Positions 33,899 through 45,682 of a DNA stretch of 64,000 nt are shown here, in pieces. A program made the translations under genes and the position numbers. How positions within the stretch are numbered: position 1 is the first letter of the stretch; the number at the start of each line of letters is the position of its first letter. Origin of the DNA: Leptodactylus fallax (Eukaryota > Chordata > Amphibia > Anura > Leptodactylidae); assembly GCA_947044405.1 (NCBI GenBank), contig CAMRHE010000168.1, positions 902,501-966,500 on the forward strand, given 5' to 3'. The notes under the pieces are model-generated. The model saw only the letters and a list, made by a program, of their open reading frames with translations, made no database searches and was not told the DNA's origin.

Positions 33899-34648
33899 CA
33901 GCCCCAATTAAGAATTTTATATTAATAAGGACTATTAAAATTGATTAAAAGTGTTCAGTAATTTCTAGGAGGTACTTTTAATATAGGTTAGTTTCTCCAC
34001 AGTGTGGTCTTGCCTTGAGGTCAACCCCAGCACAAGCAGGTTATGTTGACTGTTTTCAGTCTGCCTGGTAGCAGTTTGAAACAGCTGATTGGTCAGCTGT
34101 TAAGTGGCGGGAAATCCTGGCTTTAAATATCAGCATCTCCAGCGCTTCAGGGCAGATGAAAGAAGATTCCTGTCGGAGAAGTCAGCGCACGCCCCCCTAG
34201 TTTTATTAGTGGGATGAAAGTCTCCCAGTTATTGCTGGGACGACTGGGTTTTACAGTGTTATTAATGGTGTTTTACAGTTATGGTTAATTTAAAATTATT
34301 TATTTTATTTACTGAATTAATTAATTTATATTAATAAATAAAACAATAATCATAATAAAACATCGCGGCCTAATTTATTCCACTATATTTTTATTTTAAT
34401 ATTAACCTGTATAAGTATGGGCTAAGGTATTTGGGATTTGTGCCACGGATGATATGGACACACTTTCACATATAAAAAAGGAGGATAGAGCCTTGTAAGC
34501 TAAAACTGTTCTGCCACCAGATGCACATGCACATTACAACACAGTTTGAGACCTTGAATGCTATTAAAAAGAGGCAAATATCTAGCAACTGGTGCATTAA
34601 ATAAATTACAAAACTAATTTTTATTGTTGAATTATACTGAAACAACAT
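33899..34648. other. Unassigned sequence with promoter-like cluster
   Basis: No coding frame is recognised. The only organised signal is the cluster at 34087-34130, annotated separately. The remainder is AT-rich. Confidence 0.4.
34087..34130 (+). promoter_or_regulatory. Promoter-like cluster: CCAAT, E2F-like, TATA-like
   Basis: Within 44 bp lie ATTGG (inverted CCAAT box, 34088-34092), GGCGGGAAA (matches the E2F consensus, about 34106-34114) and TTTAAATA (TATA-like, 34122-34129). Such clusters occur in promoters and LTRs. No transcript start or downstream gene was found, so chance or a retroelement promoter are real alternatives. Confidence 0.25.
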
Positions 34649-34652
34649 TTAA

Positions 34653-35605
34653 AAGGGTTGTCGAGGATAAATTTAAAACTCACTGGGGTCTGGGGGTAGT
34701 GCAGTGGAGAATAATGGGGATAGAGATCACTCATTTTTAATACCATCTCTGTCCCCAGTAAACTTTGAATTTTTCCCAATAACACTTTTAACCACTTCAG
34801 TAGCGGGCCAATTTCTGGTCCAGGACCAGACACATTTATGGGTTTTTTGTATGTGCAGTTTTGAGGGCTATAACATTTTTATCATTTGCGTTATTCAACT
34901 AATTTCTGCGTCTTTTTTCTGTGACACATAGGGCTTTATTTTTGTGTTTTTATTTTTGCATGTTTTTTAATTTTTTTTTTATATCCGGGAAAATATAAAC
35001 AAAAGAGGAGAGAAAACATGTCTGTTTTTGACTTTTTTTTTATTTTATTTTTAATTTAATAGCACAAAGTGCTACTAAAAACTTTATAAAATAGTTTTTC
35101 CTCTCCGTTATTTAATTATTTTTTTTACTTTTCTATTCATTTTTTTTTTTTTTTTTTTTTTACACCAGTGTGTCCCCATAAGGTCATAATAGACCTTTGA
35201 GGACATCTGATCACTTTTTTTGGGGGGGTGTGGGGGGATGATTTTCATCATTGTAACTGGGGCTGATACATTTAGCCCTAGTTGCAGGAGGAATACAGCT
35301 CTAAGACTCTGATCCTGGCGAATCACGTGAGAGATCAGAGGGGAGCCGCATCATGGTGACGCCCATAGCTGTGTATACAGCACTCATTGAGCACTGCGTA
35401 CACAGCGATCAGGAAGGCAGGGACGGTAATAAACTGTCCCTGCCTTCTCTAGCGAAGCTCCGGCTATAGTAACAATCGGTCTCCATTTCAGCAGCTGCAC
35501 GATTTCGTGGACGTACCGGTACATCCTTGCAGAACAAGGAAGCCACTATCTGGACATAAAAACCCAATGGGCAGTCCGGAAGTGGCTAATGGTATAACAA
35601 ACTCT
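34653..35605. mobile_element. TTAA-flanked element, interrupted
   Basis: Left AAGGGTTGTCGAGG after TTAA (34649-34652), right AACAAACTCT before TTAA (35606-35609). The terminal type AGGGGTTGTC matches the elements at 43126, 54810 and 55704. The interior is split by the element at 34792-35585, which would make this the older host. Confidence 0.4.
34792..35585. mobile_element. Non-autonomous DNA element, 794 bp, nested
   Basis: The ends are CCACTTCAGTAGCGG and, inverted, CCACTTCCGGACTGCCC, flanked by TTAA (34788-34791) and CTAA (35586-35589). The interior is T-rich with no frame. The TTAA-type target suggests a piggyBac or Kolobok relative (inference). Confidence 0.6.
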
Positions 35606-35801
35606 TTAAAAAATGGATACAAGATGCTGATTATAGCTGTACTGTGTATATAATAGTAACGGCCACTTTTGCATTGGTGTATACAGATGTAAAATACTGA
35701 CCAAAATAAACTAAAATCTGAAGATGGCCTTAGCATGCATCTATTAAGGTAATGTATATTATCGTGTGGAAAATCTACTACTACTGTGTGTGCAAACAAA
35801 A

Positions 35802-36571
35802 CATTGATGGCGAACCTTTTAGAGACCGAGTGCCCCAACTGCATCCCAAAACTCACTAATTTATTGCCAAGTGCCAACAAGGCTATTTAAACTTACTACT
35901 GTGTGGATCCACAATTGTGGACAGTTACGGACCCACAAAATACGGTCGTGTGAATAGGGCTTTACAGAGCTTTCAATGATACAAAACAACTTTGTATTGC
36001 ATTTGTTATACTTTTGAACAATTAATGTTCACTATTTACATCGCACAGGATCTGTTTTATAGTGACTGTGCAATGTTATTAAGGCCTGTGATAATATCAC
36101 ATGTCTGCTATAAAACCGATACTGTGTAACAAATAGTGAAGGGACCCCAGCCAATATAATCTGCTCCACGGTGGGCCCCCACACGCCACTGTGTGCTCCA
36201 CGGTGGGCCACCACACAGTATAATATGCTACTTACCTTACCTCTCACAAAGTGCAGCCGGGTGTCGTACTTCTTCCATCACTGCAGGCACTGATGAGAGA
36301 CATCATTGCGCCTGCGTCGGGTCAGAGGTCACACTCTGCTGTCAGTGTAGGCCGCGGGACTGTGGCTTACAGTCCCGCGGCCTACACAAAATGCACATAC
36401 AGTTTTCAGCTGTATGTGCATTTGCTGAAAGAAGCGCTCGCTCACTAATCCTGTACCAGATTCCCCGTTAGGGAGCGATCAGGGAGCCTGGATGGGGCGA
36501 CGGCGCGCATGCCAACATTGAGGGCTCTTTGTGCCCCCTCTGGCACTCTTGTCATAGGTTCGCCAACACAG
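35802..36571. mobile_element. hAT-type non-autonomous element
   Basis: The left end CATTGATGGCGAACC and the inverted right end CTGTGTTGGCGAACC frame 770 bp, with 'gagtgcc' repeated inside each end. This 'gatggcgaacc' terminus is a familiar hAT-type repeat in vertebrates (recalled). It has no transposase. It holds the hairpin pair at 36345-36423. The 8-bp duplication is not recognisable, so the flanks have decayed. Confidence 0.65.
36345..36423. repeat. Two adjacent perfect hairpins
   Basis: The first stem is 19 bp (36345-36363 with 36369-36387, GTGTAGGCCGCGGGACTGT) with a 5-base loop. The second stem is 14 bp (36389-36402 with 36410-36423, AAATGCACATACAG) with a 7-base loop. They are separated by one base. 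Confidence 0.9.
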
Positions 36572-39254
36572 ACTTAAGACATCTGAACCACCTAACTATA
36601 GATAAAATGGCAATTTACAGACTAGTTAGTGGTCTTAGGCTTATGTGTAAAAACAGTAATCTTTCAGGGGGCAGCTACTTAATGACTTACCACTCATATG
36701 TAACCAACCACTAATTTCTCAAGAGACATGGCTTCTTTTATTTTTAGACTGTAAATACCCCTCTGGCACTTAATTGATGTCGGTGTTACAAAGCCACAAG
36801 CATTGCAGGCATCCAAAGTACAACTTCAAAGTGTGATCATATTCTTCCCAACTAGCAAATCAAAGTTATGATCAGCTTTGAAGCTATACTACAGGGATCT
36901 CCGTTCCAGTGTTGCAGGAACTATTAAGAACTATGCACTCTGATATCGCTCCAAATTGCTGGCACTATTCACAAACATACTTTGTGTTCCATTCAAACCA
37001 TACTAGATAAAATGTAAGAACTTATGGAAAGGAGGTATTTAGCCATGTCTTGTACTGTAGAATGTTATGTCAATAATGTAGTATACTCATTAGTATGGTG
37101 TGAGAACTGGCACCAAACTGACAACATTAGCAGATTCTTCTATCTGGATATGCTGGAATCATGTAAAAAGAAATATACGTGGGTCATGCTTTGCTTCTGT
37201 AAATGTAGAAGTGATGACTGGCACATCTATCTAACCATATATGAGGGATATTACACATGAGACCACCTGCAACAAAAAAAACTTAGCGCGCAGCAATGTG
37301 TATGACACCATCTTAGAAAATGTTGTTGTCTATATTGGACATCTACTAAAACTGGCCATATAGTATATAATACACATATCTTGATAATGTTACACATTTC
37401 CTTATGACAATTTGCTCCTCTGACCATTGATATACAGTACATGAAAAAACTACCTCTTCAATATAGTAAGTGTAACTTTAACCTAAAGAACCATTCAAAA
37501 GTGATAAAAATGTAGGTCTACAATAGGCACAAACACAATCTTCTAAAATGGTGTTTATTAAAACGTAGTATGCATTTTGGGGATGGTCCGACCCCTTTTT
37601 TCAGGATGGGAGCTGCATCTACAGAGATATTCTAGAACCAATGCTTCCTAACAGAGTTTGATGGAGCATTCCACTCAATCCCACTATTGGAAACCAAAAG
37701 GCATATATGAGACCTTAGGAGGCAGGTTTTACCTCCTGAAATAAAGGATTTATTGACTAGAATGACAGACGTTTGTAGGATGGAACATCTTATAGAGTCT
37801 CTTAACAACACCCTGGAACAGATTTGATCAGTCTGGGAGTCATGTGACACCTATTCCCTGCCCCTTGGGCATCTTGGATATGCATATAATTCGCCGGACA
37901 TGATACTTTGTTTATTATATGACCACTTCATACCTCTCTTCCCTTTCTCCCCCTTCGTTTCCAACACCTTGTTTTTAGATTGTAACGCATGTATTGATTA
38001 TTCATATTTTTGTTGCTTTGTATATATGGCTTAGTCCTTTTTCCTCAAGTTTTAGTTTAGTGATTTTTGTGATACTGGTTTGCCAGGGCTGTAAGACCGC
38101 TGTCCCATATGCCCAATCCTCTCTCCTAGTTGCTCACCCCTTTCCCGCTGATTGCTTCATGGTTAATTCCAGTATTTGTATTTCATCTAATGTTAGTGTT
38201 CTGACATTTCTCAGATAGCCTATTCAGCGGAAAACAAAGACAGGGCTCTTGGAAATTAAGTCACTGCAAGCAGTGTCTAGCAGTAAACTGAGCACGTACT
38301 ATATATGTGAAGGGGGGGGGGGCCGGAGAAAAACTGGAGCTGGCAGCCCAATGAGCATTCAGCTGACAGCTATCTGGAGTGTATGGTTGCTTTAAGACTA
38401 CAACTATGGCTGAAGGTCCAGCTGTGCAAGTCTACTAAGTTGTGTCAATTGATTCAATAGACATGACCGTTTTTGTTAATATGAGCTATACATTCACAAG
38501 TCTTAGGCAAGGGTCACACAGTGAGAACACACTGAAGTATTTCCCACAGAGTTTCCCTGCTGCCCTCTTCCCCTTGGCTTCCAACCTTTCATTGCAAAGG
38601 TTGACATCTACAGGAGACTTTGCACTGCAGGTTTTAGTCACAGCATGTGGATGGGATTTGGATAAGTCTCACCCAGAGTGCTACTACTGTAGATATCAAA
38701 AGGTTAGCTGCAGACCAGTTAGCCACCAGTGTTTTCGCTGTGATCAGCCTTATAAGGGAAATGTCTGGACACTTCAGGTCATATTCTTATGGCATTGCTA
38801 CATAATAAAAGTACTTACTAACCTGAATTTTACTGATTTAGCAGATAAGGATGAAATCTGTTTATCAGAGAAATAGATTATTTATTGAGATCCAGACAAT
38901 TGATACAAGAGGGAAGGCTGACGTTCACAGCCCCTTAGGGATTGTTCAAAAGCAAGTGATTTCTACTGTTCTTCCCAATACACATTTCAATACACTAAGA
39001 TCATTGTATCTGGCAGTAGAATTGGCTAGGCAAAGCCAGAATTATACTTGTCAATGTGTAGGAAATTATCACATTCGTATCGTGCACATTTTCAGGCTTT
39101 CAGAGCTTTCTAGTTTTCACCTATATGGCTTTCTATGAGATGAGGGTAAAGAAATCATGTGCTTCATAACAACCACTATGAATTACTTTTATGGCCAGTG
39201 AACAACCACATATATATATATATCTTATATTTACTGACATGGTTGTAGTTATTT
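36572..39254. other. Unrecognised sequence
   Basis: No host gene is recognised. 37541-37620 ('aaaacgtagtatgcattttggggatgg', 'ttttttcagg') resembles the end of a retroelement but cannot be classified. A G run lies at 38313-38322. Frames at 38442-39138 have no domain. Confidence 0.4.
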
Positions 39255-41517
39255 AATCTTCAGAGTACTTTTATTTGCTTCCTGCCATAGCCAGTTTTTG
39301 ACTTTCTGACAGAGCTCCATTTCTTCAAATCTGACATGTGTCACTTTATGTAGTAAGTTTGGGACACTTTATTATACTGTGTGGGGTTCACTGTGGAGCA
39401 TACTGTGAATGAGTCACGGCACTCGCAAAAACACCACAGTACCTTCAAACCGTTGATCAGCAGGGGCCCTTGGTGTTGGACCCCCACTGATCTCTTACAT
39501 CTCTTAGACTGTTAAGACCCTGCAGATCAGCTGTTTCCCACAGCGCACACTCCCAGTATTGTTTACATGTCGGCGCTGTGCTGCTCACTCACCGTATTCC
39601 TGATAACTGCAGTTGTGGGTACTAAAGCTGTATTCCTTTCAAATATCTGAGATACCGCTGCAGCACCCGTAACCATCACTATCAAGAATACGACACACAA
39701 GATTTTAGTTGGTGCCCCTGAGGTACCAGCACAGAGGGAACCCTCAACAAATGACCATTTTGGAAACCAGACCCCTTAAGGAATTCAAAAAAGGGTGTAG
39801 CGAGCATTTTTACCCTGAGTGTTGTATTATTTTGATGAATACATGAATATGAAATGAAATTAATATGCAGCTGCTATTTTTTCCAGACACATGCCATTTC
39901 CACGACCAATATGTTGTGTCAGCAGAAACACAGACTTCAAAAACTGTTAAGTGGTTATCCTGGGTACAACAGCAGTTTGAGCATTCATCTATCTCAAGAT
40001 GGACACAACTTATTGGGCATTGAAATGATGGGTTTGTGGAAAAATTGCAATTTTCACTTTGAGCAGCAGATGGTGCATTCATGTCTGCAAAATAAATGAA
40101 TGCAACATTTGGGGTGTAAAATTGCTCACTGTAACGCTGGATAAATTCCTTGAGGGATGTAGTTTCCAAAATGGGTCATGTGTCAGGGGATTCCAATTTG
40201 CTGACATTTCAGGAACTCTGCAAAAGTGGCATGGCATCTAGAAACCAAACCATCTAAATCCATGCACCAAAACCAAATAGCGTTGCTTCTCTTCTATGCC
40301 CAGCAGGTTATACACAAATATGACATTGTTGCACCCAGGATACCCCACGTAATGTCATAAATGTGGGCATAAACTGCTGTTTGGGCACAAAAAGTTTTTT
40401 GAAAATGTTGCTCCTTATGGAATTTAGGAAGGGGTATAGTGAGCACTAGTTTCCCAGAAGTGAATATGTAAATTGTGCAGAGTACATTGGGTACACCAAA
40501 TCCCATACTATTTTTCCACTAGTTCCTATGACTAGTAGGGGAAGCATTCTAGGGAGGGGGCAGTTCAGATATATTTTCTCTTGTAAACTCTAAACACAGG
40601 GTGTACCCTGATGTACGCTTGAACAGCTTACGCATTTCCCTTCCTGCCACAGCCAGTCTTGTCTTAAAGATGTTTTTTCATCACATTGTACATTGAATGT
40701 TTTTTTTTTTTATTTTCTGGTGACATAGCTATATGAGGGCTTGTCTTTTGTGGGATGAGATGTACTTTTTAATGACACCATTTTGAAGTGCCTATAACTA
40801 AATTTTATTGACAAAACATCAAATGTGACATTGCTTTTTAACATTTAAAATTTTTTGCCATTTACCGTATAGCCTAAGTAACGTTACATTTATTCTATGG
40901 GTTAGTACAATTACTGCAATACCTAATATATATTGTTTTTTCATGTGTTGCTAATTTTGCAGTATAAAATTCCATTTAGGGAAAAAAAAAATCTATTTTT
41001 TGCATTGACATTTTCTGTGAGGTTTAACATTTTTTTATTTTTCATTTTGTTTTGTTGACAAAGCTGGTTGAGGGCTTTTTTTTTCCAGTGGGACTTTTTA
41101 CTGGTACCATTTTGGGGTTCATATAAATTTTTGATCACTTTTTATTGCATATTTTAAGGGGGCAAGAAAAAAAATAAATCATGTCTGACGTTTTTACTTT
41201 ATTTTTTACGATGTTGACTGTGCAAGTTAAATAATATTTTAGTTTTCTTGAATGGACGCGGTGATAACACATACATATTGTTTTTCTTTTTTTTGGGGGG
41301 GGGGTGGCGTTTGGGGGCCACAAAATACCAATAAACCCCAGACGCCATAGTCACGGTACGACCAAGAGTGTTGGAGAACGGTGTCAGACGCATGACATGT
41401 CTGATACCTGCTTGGCATGGTGCACACACTAAGTACGCATTATGCTTCCGCCATAATAGTAAAGCGGTAAACTCTTCCCAGGTGCGCTGTACTATTACAG
41501 CACATATTGGGAAGGGG
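39255..41517. repeat. Degraded TTAA-type repeat complex
   Basis: Two related segments begin near 39275 (CTTCCTGCCATAGCCAG) and 40640 (CTTCCTGCCACAGCCAG). The second half has repeated 'gagggcttgt...gggatgagatgtac...ccattttgaagtgc' phrases (40735, 41070). The right end reads GGGAAGGGG before TTAA (41518-41521). A GATC-type repeat sits at 39430-39600. No coding frame is recognised. Confidence 0.5.
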
Positions 41518-41521
41518 TTAA

Positions 41522-41918
41522 AGGGAATTTACCACCTCTCCCAAGCATAAGTGTCACTACCATGTTAGGGAGCATATTATAGTGATAAACACATCTTTTA
41601 TTCTTTAGCTCACTTTTGTTGATTTGGAAGAAAAGAACTTTATACAAATACGGCAGTTGGTGCACTGGGGGTGAGCCTTCAGCTCCCTGAAGCACTGCTC
41701 TTGTCACTCAGACCCCTATCATATCCTACCTGTACCACCCTATGCAGTGAGAGTTGATCCTCACACTGCTATGATATCAACCCTCTTACTTGACCAGCAA
41801 GAGTAGTGCTCACAGGACTGAGAACCCACCCCCAGAGTATTAACTGCCTCATTTGCATAAGACTTCAAAGTTGTTTCTCTCCAAACCTGACATACAGTTT
41901 ATCACTGTGATGTGCTCT
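41522..41918. repeat. TTAA-flanked MITE
   Basis: TTAA at 41518-41521 and 41919-41922 brackets a 397-bp unit starting AGGGAATTTACCACC. 'TAGTGATAAAC' in the left half is echoed inverted by 'GTTTATCACTG' at the right. Confidence 0.5.
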
Positions 41919-41953
41919 TTAAAGTGGTGGTGACAGTTGAATAGGCTTGGGGG

Positions 41954-43106
41954 CAGAGGCGGATTGGTCATGTATATCACCATGAAAATTCCCAGTGGGC
42001 TGACTGGGATGTTGGATACTGGGCTTCTTACCCAGAGGCCCGGTACTTACCCTGACTATTGCTGCAGAGTGCAGTCTGATAACCCTCACTCTATACCCTC
42101 AGAGAGGAGGCTGCTGGGCAGCACAGATAGTATCTTCTGCCCGCACAGGTACTGACCGAAACTGCCATTATACTCTGGGATCTCTTCAGACCCCCCCCCA
42201 ACTATAATATGCGGAGGTCCAGGGGAGGTGAAAAACGAACAGTGTTACTCACCTTTCCTGGGCTCCGATGCAAGTCTTCTGACCTCTTCTGGCCTTAGAG
42301 ATGTCCTGAATAACGTCTGAGACAACTGAGGCCCAAATACAGCTCAGCGTCATGACACTAAATGACGTTACACAGGCTCTGACGTCATTCATGGAGTCTC
42401 TAAGACATGAAGATGCCAGAAGACAGGCGGCAGAGCCAGGAGAGGTGAGTAACACTGTTTATTATGTTTAATCACCTCCCCAGGGCCTCCCATCATTATA
42501 ATATGTATAATGGTTTAATGGGTGACGAACTCCCAAAAATTATACCGTGTGGAAGGGCCACTATTGGACATTATACTGTGTGTACTATGGGACATTATTT
42601 TTTAAGAGGAGTAACATTAATAAACACACTCACCTGTCCCTAGCATTTCAGTGTCTGACACTGCAGTCAGTTCGGTCGCACACCGTGCCTCATTCCCCCT
42701 GCACCCCACATGACCGCTGAGGCCAATTAGGCAATCTCTGGAGAGGTATCAGTGATGTCACTCACTATATTGAGGAATCAGTGAACTGAGAGTGTGATGG
42801 CAGCTGCACCTACAGTTTAATTGCTACCCTGACAACATTGCCTTTAACTTTACATAGGAAATATAAAGCAGGCAGCCCTGTGTAGCAGAAATGGCTGCTT
42901 TACATGGAGTGAGAGGCAGCAGTCCTGTGTAAGTTACAGTTTCAGTCTAACACTTTTGCCTCTCCTTTCATGTAAAGTAGTCCTGTGCAAAATTACTTTA
43001 CAAAGGACTACCTTACATGGAGGAGTTTGCACTGAATACGTGTATTAAATAGGGATACCTTTAAATTTTTTTCCAGGGCCATTTTCAAAGTTCCAATCCG
43101 CCCCTG
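41954..43106. mobile_element. hAT-type element, 1153 bp, with target duplication
   Basis: The termini CAGAGGCGGATTGG and, inverted, CAGGGGCGGATTGG differ at one position. The flanks cttggggg (41946-41953) and cttgggga (43107-43114) are a 7/8 match to an 8-bp duplication, the hAT signature. The interior contains an inverted module (42195-42520) built on 'aggggaggtga...gtgttactcacc' and 'ggtgagtaacac...cacctcccc'. No transposase is present. Confidence 0.85.
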
Positions 43107-43125
43107 CTTGGGGAACTCTCTTTAA

Positions 43126-43376
43126 AGGGGTTGTCCCATGAAGTCTGCAGGACCTTTTTTACTGTCCCACATTCAACCTGAGCATTGCCAGGCTGAATGT
43201 GGATGGGACTGGTTGTGGTCGGCACTCCAATTGAAGTGAATGGGAGATAAAGTACAGCGAATGGGCCAAAGTACAGTACACTGCTAACTTCAGTGCTCCG
43301 ACTGAAGTGGCTGCACTCAAGTTGAACGTGGAGCAGGAGAAAGGTCCTATAGACTTTACTTTGTGGGAGAACCCCT
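43126..43376. repeat. TTAA-flanked MITE, AGGGGTTGTCCC ends
   Basis: TTAA at 43122-43125 and 43377-43380. The ends are AGGGGTTGTCCCATG and inverted AGGGGTTCTCCCACA. 251 bp, non-coding. Same terminal family as 54810 and 55704. Confidence 0.75.
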
Positions 43377-43682
43377 TTAAGTTTTGAGCACTAAAATACT
43401 CTAGCAAGTAAATGTATTCTGAATAACACTCCAGTTTTTGAATCAATATGCCTACTCCAGCACCATAGTTAGCCTTGCCTGTTCTGCACAGAGGTGTGCA
43501 GTTCTTTTTGCAGGTCACTACTATAGCCTGCTAATGCACTTTAGTCTGAGGCAGAAGCAAAATTTGTTATGCATGTGCCTATTGAAGTTTATGACAATTT
43601 GGAGCTATGTACTGGAATCTGCTCACTGATATGCCCCCTATATAAATTTAGTAGCTGTGAGGAAAAAACATAAAAAAAATAA

Positions 43683-43689
<7 letters not shown>

Positions 43690-43770
<81 letters not shown>

Positions 43771-43775
43771 CACAT
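43690..43775. repeat. AT/CA microsatellite
   Basis: About 18 AT units followed by about 18 CA units, then short AT. Confidence 0.95.
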
Positions 43776-45550
43776 ATTCTAACATAATGCCAAAATTCAT
43801 ATAGGGTATTAAAAATTATTTGGGCTGCAACTCCTTATTGAATTATGAAGGAGGAACACCACACTGAAAACAAATATGCTTGCCCAAGCCAAATATTGCA
43901 GCTAGATAGTATTTGTTACATAGCAATTCGTAAAAAACACAATTGTTGAATTCCATTTTTAACATATTTCTTCAACATACAATAGTAATGATGCAATTTT
44001 TTATCAATACCAAGCAATCCTTCTAGAGAAAAAACTGTTGAATTTAATGAAATATATAAATGAAAAAGGTCACCAAGGCCTCCATAGTAAAGGTCAAGGC
44101 GTTACCGCTGCATTCCTGTATGGCCGGAACAATAGAAGAAGTACAGATATTTCAAGTCTTGTTAATGTGTCACAACCAGTAAACTGTTCTGTGTGTCTGC
44201 AGTGCAGAAGAGTGCACATCCGTAATCTACATTGTTTTAGGAATGCAGTTTGACATGTATGCACTAGAGAGATTATTTTTGTTTCTTATTTTGGCACTTC
44301 CAGTTCCCTTCCAGGTGCAAGGAAAGTGAATGAGATTGTATACATCTCATTGACTAACTAGCGCTGTCAACCCAATACAAATATAGACATCTTAAATACT
44401 TTACTGGTCTTTTGCATGATGCTACTATTTAGGTTTTAAGTGTTCTCCCACTATCCTGTGACGGAGTCTTTGTGGTTAATACATAACTACATTTCATTTC
44501 TGCATGCATTATTTATTATACTTTCACTCAATAGGAAGAAGAATCTTTTTTTAAGCATCCAGTGGGACAAGTTCTTTATAAATAATAAACAGAAACCTGC
44601 GTACAAAAACGGATGTCTAGATATATCTATTGATGAAGAACTGTTCTGCTAAAAGTGAATCAACACTGTTCAGAATACACTACAATAATAAGTCTGATTT
44701 TACATCCCTTTCTTTTTACCTACAATTAAAACTTGTCATAGCAACAAGTTAAAAGTTTTTAAAGTTAATGGGGCCATGAGCTATGACCCCCAAAATTATT
44801 AAAACAGAGTGGGTGGGGACGGTGGAGTGCAATGCTTTAAGTGCCAACATCCTTCAGATTTTAGCTTGTAGTACATCTCCAACATAATGGGTCATGTGTA
44901 TCAGTATGGACACACCTGACTCATGACTAGCCTAAATTATACCTCAAAGGTATGGGATTCTTGCACAAAGAGAAGAAGATGAAGCAACATTTGTAGAGTC
45001 ATGAGCCTTTTAATAAAGTAGGCACATATTAATCCAGTACAGGGGAGATCAAGACTGGCATAGGGAATTCCAGGCATGATAAATCTACCACTGTATCTTA
45101 AAGAGGATCTTTCGGCAACAAGAGAACTTGACTAGGAAGTAAGTACAGTACATACAAAGTCCCCCGATAACCCCCTTAAGGTCTAGTCACCAAAACCTTA
45201 TAGTTTTGGTGTGGTTTTGTTGACATCTGCAGTGTTATTTTCTATGGAAAGTTTTGTGGAACCCAATTCCAACTCTATTGGCCTTTTCACATGTACAGTA
45301 TTCGCTGGCCTGACCACGGCTCATGAGAACTGAGCTTACAGAACCATACTAATTTATGATGTTGTAAGCTTCAGAGATTTCAAGGTTATAGTGTCCTGTA
45401 CTCACATGATGCAGTTAGCGCAGAGAAGTAAAGTCCCAATAGTTCTGAAGCTCATAGCATCATAAATCAGTATGATGCTGTAAGTGCAGTTCACATGAGC
45501 CGTGGTTAGGCTGACATGAATAAAACCTCTTGGCCCAATCCTGGCCTTAA
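43776..45550. other. Unrecognised sequence
   Basis: No gene is seen. TTAAAGAGGATCTTTC near 45099 looks like one end of a TTAA-type MITE. An inverted pair CATGAGAACTGAGC / GCAGTTCACATGAGCC lies around 45320 and 45485. Confidence 0.4.
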
Positions 45551-45682
45551 AGGAACATTCCCTGCAACATGACTAGTGCCTTGGGTATTTAGAGAATACT
45601 AAAGAAAGGTCATGCATTGCCCTTTCTAGCACTGCACTAGAGATACCACAGTCTAGTCTACAGTGACATCAGGAGTGTTCCT
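45551..45682. repeat. Short TTAA-type MITE
   Basis: AGGAACATTCCCTG follows TTAA, and the inverted AGGAACACTCCTGATG is at the right. It is only about 132 bp, and the right target copy reads TTTA. Confidence 0.55.
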
